A stretch of DNA of 9,321 bases from positions 1 through 9,321 of the forward strand of contig JABMMH010000013.1 in assembly GCA_013205645.1 (NCBI GenBank), given 5' to 3'. Below the pieces are notes generated by a model that did not search any database, was not told the origin of the DNA, and saw only the letters and a program-made list of their open reading frames with translations. Positions 6,400-9,321 of the stretch are shown here, in pieces (position 1 is the stretch's first letter; the number at the start of each line of letters is the position of its first letter). Position numbers and translations under genes: made by a program. This stretch comes from Polaromonas sp. (GTDB taxonomy: Bacteria > Pseudomonadota > Gammaproteobacteria > Burkholderiales > Burkholderiaceae_C).

Positions 6400-6905
6400 T
6401 TGACGGCTCCGGTGCCTGCGGCGGGTGCTGGTGGGCTGGACGAACCACTGTCAGCCGCACTTCTGTACAAAAACTGACTGATCAGGGTTTCCAAAACCAA
6501 GGCAGACTGGGTCTGATTGATGACGTCACCGGCCGCCAAAAGCTTCTCATCGGCACCCGGTTCGATACCGATGTACTGCTCACCCAGCAAACCGCTGGTG
6601 AGGATTTTCAGGGAACTATCTTTGGGGAAAACGTAGCGGCTTTCCAAAGCCAGGTGCACACTCGCTTGGTAACGCTTGTCATCGAAGTTGATGCTCTCGA
6701 CACGGCCGACCACTACACCGGCGCTTCTGACTGCGGCGCGCGGCTTCAAGCCGCCTATGTTGTCGAATCTAGCGACCACTGGATAGGACGTGTCCACCAA
6801 CTGGAAGCTCGTCAGGTTCGCAGCCTTCAAGGCCATAAAAAGAAGGGCAACCCCACCGACCAAGACAAAAAGGCCGACCCAAACATCGGTTCTAGAACGT
6901 GACAT
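6396..6905 (-). CDS. mlaD: MlaD, MCE-domain subunit of the phospholipid transporter
   Basis: MlaD is anchored in the inner membrane and forms a periplasmic hexameric MCE ring through which phospholipid passes between MlaC and MlaE. The 169 residues show one transmembrane segment (about 9-27), one MCE domain (about 40-117) with the GGLKPRAAVRSAGVVVGRV block (51-69) and the GLLGEQYIGIEPG end motif (105-117), then a hydrophobic helix-like stretch ALVLETLISQFLYR (135-148). That last part corresponds to the helices lining the pore in E. coli MlaD. The final 20 residues are a Ser/Pro/Ala/Gly-rich low-complexity tail. The total is somewhat shorter than the E. coli protein (about 183). The ATG at 6903-6905 lies 87 bp after mlaE and has no strong Shine-Dalgarno. 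The stop overlaps the mlaA start. Confidence 0.95.
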   Translation of the reverse strand: MSRSRTDVWVGLFVLVGGVALLFMALKAANLTSFQLVDTSYPVVARFDNIGGLKPRAAVRSAGVVVGRVESINFDDKRYQASVHLALESRYVFPKDSSLKILTSGLLGEQYIGIEPGADEKLLAAGDVINQTQSALVLETLISQFLYRSAADSGSSSPPAPAAGTGAVK

Positions 6906-6937
6906 GACTTGCTTTCAAAAAGATAACCATATTTTCT

Positions 6938-6960
6938 CATGCGACGGCGGCTCACGCATG
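6938..6960 (-). other. Inverted repeat in the mlaE-mlaD spacer
   Basis: CATGCG at 6938-6943 and CGCATG at 6955-6960 are perfectly complementary around an 11-nt GC-rich loop. The repeat sits in the 87-bp mlaE-mlaD gap, about 32 nt upstream of the mlaD ATG. On the transcript it is followed by an A-rich then U-containing stretch, not a clean U-run, so a terminator is unlikely. It could stabilise the mRNA end or bind a protein as a dyad operator, or it may be chance. Confidence 0.4.
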
Positions 6961-6992
6961 GCAGCGCACAAAGCACTGCATTCACATTTTTA

Positions 6993-7784
6993 TTACAGAC
7001 TGAACATCCAAGCGGTCAGCAAGAAATCCAGCCCCAACACAGCCAAGGAAGCAACCACAACCGTGCGCGTGGTCGCGCGCGACACACCTTCAGGCGTTGG
7101 CTGTGACTCAAACCCTTGGTAAAGCGCCACAAACGTGACGGTGACACCAAACACAAAACTCTTGATGACGCCATTGCCGACATCCCTCCAGACATCGACG
7201 CCGCCCTGCATCTGGCTCCAGAACGAGCCTGCATCGATACCGATCATCAGCACACCAACCATCCAGCCGCCCAAAATGCCGACCGCACTGAAGACGGCCG
7301 CCAGCAAGGGCATGGCGATCAGGCCGCCCCAAAAACGCGGTGCCAAAATACGCCGAATCGGATCGACCGCCATCATTTCCATGGCTGAGAGCTGTTCACC
7401 GGCTTTCATCAAACCAATCTCAGCCGTCAGCGCGGTGCCAGCCCGACCAGCGAACAGCAAGGCCGTCACCACGGGGCCAAGTTCACGCACCAGACTGAGC
7501 GCGACCAACAGCCCAAGGGCTTCGGCCGAACCGTAACGCTGCAAGGTGTAGTAACCTTGCAAACTCAAGACAAAACCGACAAACAGGCCCGACACGGCAA
7601 TGATGGCCAGCGAGTAGTTGCCCAAAAATAAAATCTGATCGCGGACCAGCCCAAAACGCCGGAGCGTCGAGCCCGACAGTGCGACAAGGCGAGCGAACAG
7701 CCGAGCCGCTTGGCCGAGCTGGGCCAGTTGGCTGCGCGTCGCCTGACCGAGGTCGGCGACTGAATCCATCGCTTGCCATTTCAT
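6993..7784 (-). CDS. mlaE: MlaE, permease subunit of the phospholipid ABC transporter
   Basis: MlaE is the inner-membrane permease of the MlaFEDB complex, moving phospholipid between the bilayer and the MlaD pore. The 263 residues begin with an amphipathic N-terminal region (about 1-48), followed by hydrophobic segments near 51-77, 86-112, 150-181, 205-222 and 238-262. The diagnostic block runs from ELGPVVTALLFAGRAGTA (101-118) through AEIGLMKAGEQLSAMEMMAVDP (121-142), which includes the coupling-helix region contacting MlaF. YQGFESQPTPEGVSRATT (222-239) is the other conserved part. The ATG at 7782-7784 overlaps the mlaF stop (ATGA), with AGGTGG 6 nt upstream, indicating tight translational coupling of ATPase and permease. 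Met6 is a possible but less supported alternative start. Length and motifs are normal for the family. Confidence 0.96.
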   Translation of the reverse strand: MKWQAMDSVADLGQATRSQLAQLGQAARLFARLVALSGSTLRRFGLVRDQILFLGNYSLAIIAVSGLFVGFVLSLQGYYTLQRYGSAEALGLLVALSLVRELGPVVTALLFAGRAGTALTAEIGLMKAGEQLSAMEMMAVDPIRRILAPRFWGGLIAMPLLAAVFSAVGILGGWMVGVLMIGIDAGSFWSQMQGGVDVWRDVGNGVIKSFVFGVTVTFVALYQGFESQPTPEGVSRATTRTVVVASLAVLGLDFLLTAWMFSL

Positions 7785-8659
7785 GAGCGGCCACCTTTCG
7801 AAGGTTGTTGCGCTTCAGGCGCAGCGCTTTTAACGTCGCGGCTCAGCAAGCCATAGTCGGCTTCGGCGTCTGGCCCGGGGTAATGAAACTCAACCGGACC
7901 TTCGCTCAGTGCGTTGACGAATTGGTGCACCAGCGGGTCTTTGGAGTTTCTGACTTCATCCGGCGTGCCTTGAGCGGCAATGCCGCCGTTGGCCAAAATA
8001 ATCACCTTGTCGGCGATCCGGAAGGTCTCTTCCAGATCGTGCGACACCACGATACTGGTGATGCCGAGCGTGTCATTGAGCTGGCGAATCAGCTGAGCCG
8101 CTGTCCCCAAAGAGATCGGGTCCAGCCCGGCAAACGGCTCGTCGTACATGATGAGCTCTGGGTCTAACACGATGGCCCGCGCCAGCGCCACGCGCCTCGC
8201 CATACCGCCTGAGATTTCAGAGGGCATCAAATCACGCGCACCGCGCAGACCCACCGCGTCGAGCTTCATCAGCACGATGTCACGGATCAACTCAGGGCTC
8301 AATAAGGTGTGTTCGCGCAAAGGAAAAGCCACGTTGTCAAAGACACTGAGGTCGGTGAACAGCGCGCCGAACTGGAACAACATGCCCATGCGGCGTCGGG
8401 CGGCATACAACTCGGTCTGGCTCAAACCGCCGACATTATGAGCATCAAACAAGACATCGCCAGCAGTGGCTTTTTGCTGGCCACCAATCAACCGCAAGAC
8501 CGTGGTTTTGCCACCGCCAGACGCGCCCATCAAGGCGGTGACCTTGCCGCGCGGGATGCTCAGGCTGATGTCTTTCAGAATGACGCGGTCGCCCTTGGCG
8601 CCAGGGTAGGCGAAGCTGACTTGCTTGAATTCGACGAGAGTAGACGACTGTTCGGCCAT
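7781..8659 (-). CDS. mlaF: MlaF, ATPase subunit of the phospholipid ABC transporter
   Basis: MlaF is the cytoplasmic ATPase powering the MlaFEDB lipid transporter. The 292 residues contain Walker A GASGGGKTT (45-53), Q-loop Q96 in GMLFQFGALF, signature ISGGMARR (149-156), Walker B LIMYDE (169-174), AGLD (177-180) and switch His H207 in VVSHDLEE. The SGGM variant of the signature is characteristic of MCE-system ATPases. The C-terminal EGPVEFHYPG segment resembles the E. coli MlaF tail that embraces the neighbouring subunit and MlaB. After it, about 30 further residues make this protein longer than E. coli MlaF (about 269). The ATG at 8657-8659 is chosen because MAEQSSTLVEFKQVSFAYPG gives a normal ABC N-terminus. 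No Shine-Dalgarno precedes it, and a strong hairpin ends 10 nt upstream. It heads the mla cluster, 126 bp after gltD. Confidence 0.96.
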   Translation of the reverse strand: MAEQSSTLVEFKQVSFAYPGAKGDRVILKDISLSIPRGKVTALMGASGGGKTTVLRLIGGQQKATAGDVLFDAHNVGGLSQTELYAARRRMGMLFQFGALFTDLSVFDNVAFPLREHTLLSPELIRDIVLMKLDAVGLRGARDLMPSEISGGMARRVALARAIVLDPELIMYDEPFAGLDPISLGTAAQLIRQLNDTLGITSIVVSHDLEETFRIADKVIILANGGIAAQGTPDEVRNSKDPLVHQFVNALSEGPVEFHYPGPDAEADYGLLSRDVKSAAPEAQQPSKGGRS

Positions 8660-8669
8660 GAAAGATAGA

Positions 8670-8690
8670 AAGCCGGCAGAGCGCCGGCTT
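8670..8690 (-). terminator. GC-rich hairpin with T-rich 3' flank: gltD terminator or mlaF leader hairpin
   Basis: AAGCCGGC (8670-8677) and GCCGGCTT (8683-8690) form a perfect 8-bp inverted repeat with a 5-nt loop. In the transcript from gltD toward mlaF the stem is followed by TCTATCTTTC, eight of twelve positions being U if the stem's last two bases are counted. That gives terminator-like character, though the U-run is interrupted. On the plus strand it is followed by a G-rich run, so only minus-strand action is plausible. It ends 10 nt before the mlaF ATG, so a full stop here would leave no room for an mlaF promoter and leader; partial termination or translational control is therefore also possible. 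Confidence 0.5.
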
Positions 8691-8708
8691 GGGTGAGGGT
8701 AAGCCCTG

Positions 8709-8714
8709 ATGATA
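8709..8714 (-). promoter_or_regulatory. Possible -10 box for mlaF (weak)
   Basis: The coding strand reads TATCAT here, five of six matches to the sigma-70 -10 consensus, in the only gap large enough to hold an mlaF promoter. A second candidate, TAAGAT, lies at 8723-8728 (four of six). Neither has a recognisable TTGACA-like -35 at 16-18 nt. A start about 7 nt downstream of TATCAT would give a leader of roughly 40 nt containing the GC hairpin. This is suggestive only. Confidence 0.2.
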
Positions 8715-8752
8715 CGGCTTTTATCTTACAGAGCCTCCAGCGACCGAGTAAC

Positions 8753-8771
8753 ACCCAGCGAAGTGCCGGGC
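8753..8771 (-). other. Small stem-loop just after gltD
   Basis: On the coding strand CCCGGC (8765-8770) can pair with GCTGGG (8754-8759) through five Watson-Crick pairs and one G-U, with a further G-U at the base and a 5-nt loop. It starts about 15 nt after the gltD stop. No U-run follows, so it is not an obvious terminator; it could protect the gltD mRNA 3' end. Confidence 0.25.
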
Positions 8772-8785
8772 TCTTCAGCAACGGT

Positions 8786-9321
8786 TCAGCGTGGCAAGTC
8801 GCTGACGCCCATCAGGAATTCGTCGACAGCCCGGGCTGCTTGCCGGCCTTCGCGAATCGCCCAGACCACCAAGCTCTGGCCGCGGCGAATATCGCCAGCT
8901 GCAAAAACCTTGGGCACGTTGGTGGCGTAACCGCCGATGAATTCGGTGCTGGCCTTGGCGTTGCCGCGGTTGTCGGCCTCGACGCCGAAGGCCTTGAGCA
9001 CGGTGCTCACCGGCGCCACAAAGCCCATGGCCAGCAGCACCAAGTCGGCCTTGAGCAGTTGCTCTGAGCCGGCAACTTCTTGCATCTTGCCGTCTTTCCA
9101 TTCAACGCGAACGGTTTTAAGACCGGTGACTTTGCCCTTTTCGCCAATGAATTCCTTGGTCGAAATGGCGAACTCGCGCTCGCAACCTTCTTCATGGCTG
9201 GTGCTGGTGCGCAGCTTGATTGGCCAGTAAGGCCACGTCATAGGCCGGTTTTCTTCGATCGGTGGCTCGGCCATCAATTCGAACTGGGTGACGCTGACCG
9301 CACCGTGGCGGTTGCTGGTAC
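8786..9321 (-). CDS. gltD: Glutamate synthase small subunit, C-terminal part (cut by window edge)
   Basis: GltD is the FAD/NADPH-binding beta subunit of glutamate synthase; it passes electrons from NADPH to GltB, which makes glutamate from glutamine and 2-oxoglutarate in ammonia assimilation. The frame is open to the right edge, giving 177 visible residues of the usual ~480. It begins TSNRHGAVSVTQFELM, a classic GltD block, followed by ENRPMTWPYWP. The C-terminal nucleotide-fold features are LVLLAMGFVAP and the FAD-contacting AAGDIRRGQSLVVWAIREG. The N-terminal iron-sulfur cysteines lie outside the window. The protein ends normally in a short DLPR tail at a TGA. A 126-bp gap with hairpins separates it from mlaF. 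gltB is expected upstream, beyond the right edge, but is not seen. Confidence 0.96.
   Translation of the reverse strand, partial: TSNRHGAVSVTQFELMAEPPIEENRPMTWPYWPIKLRTSTSHEEGCEREFAISTKEFIGEKGKVTGLKTVRVEWKDGKMQEVAGSEQLLKADLVLLAMGFVAPVSTVLKAFGVEADNRGNAKASTEFIGGYATNVPKVFAAGDIRRGQSLVVWAIREGRQAARAVDEFLMGVSDLPR

Noticed and set aside
6360..6902. Plus-strand open frame (180 codons) opposite mlaD
   Set aside because: It mirrors mlaD almost exactly, has no family features, and is explained as a GC-rich antisense shadow.
1..9321. Mobile element, prophage, CRISPR or defence island
   Set aside because: All frames are assigned to core metabolism and envelope genes in one orientation; no transposase, integrase, spaced repeats or composition break was seen.

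Overview
The window looks like a conserved chromosomal housekeeping segment of a betaproteobacterium, most likely order Burkholderiales and plausibly Comamonadaceae. This rests on gene order, a short-form HisG, moderately high GC, and protein sequences that match family signatures I know. No database search was possible. Every supported gene lies on the minus strand, so transcription runs from right to left. There is no rRNA, tRNA, CRISPR array, insertion sequence or phage signal, and no non-coding stretch of 300 bases or more; the longest gaps are 161 bp and 126 bp.

Read in the direction of transcription, the layout is: the 3' end of gltD (glutamate synthase small subunit, cut by the right edge); a 126-bp gap with hairpins; mlaF, mlaE, mlaD, mlaA; a 161-bp gap; mlaC, mlaB; a YadG/YadH-type ABC transporter pair; ibaG (BolA family); murA; hisG; and the 5' end of hisD (cut by the left edge). 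Four junctions are ATGA stop/start overlaps (mlaF/mlaE, mlaD/mlaA, yadG/yadH, murA/hisG). Most other gaps are 20-90 bp, so much of the block is probably co-transcribed.

The centre is a complete phospholipid-trafficking (Mla) system. MlaF (ATPase), MlaE (permease), MlaD (MCE ring) and MlaB (STAS) form the inner-membrane complex, MlaC is the periplasmic carrier, and MlaA is the outer-membrane lipoprotein. E. coli keeps mlaA at another locus, whereas here it sits inside the operon. As I recall, E. coli has mlaFEDCB-ibaG-murA, so this window keeps that backbone but adds mlaA and a YadG/YadH-like transporter. MurA makes the first committed peptidoglycan precursor. Downstream, hisG and hisD begin a histidine biosynthesis block that shares the ATGA junction with murA.

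The proteins themselves are ordinary. The points worth a second look are in the junctions. The mlaF leader has four alternating, mutually complementary AAGCC/GGCTT boxes at 15-16 bp spacing, ending in a strong GC hairpin 10 nt before a start codon that lacks a Shine-Dalgarno. A five-unit TTTTAG hexamer tract separates ibaG from murA and places four in-frame stop codons between two genes in the same frame. The ABC pair lodged inside the Mla/ibaG/murA block is a reasonable candidate envelope-lipid transporter. I found no convincing novel multi-gene system.
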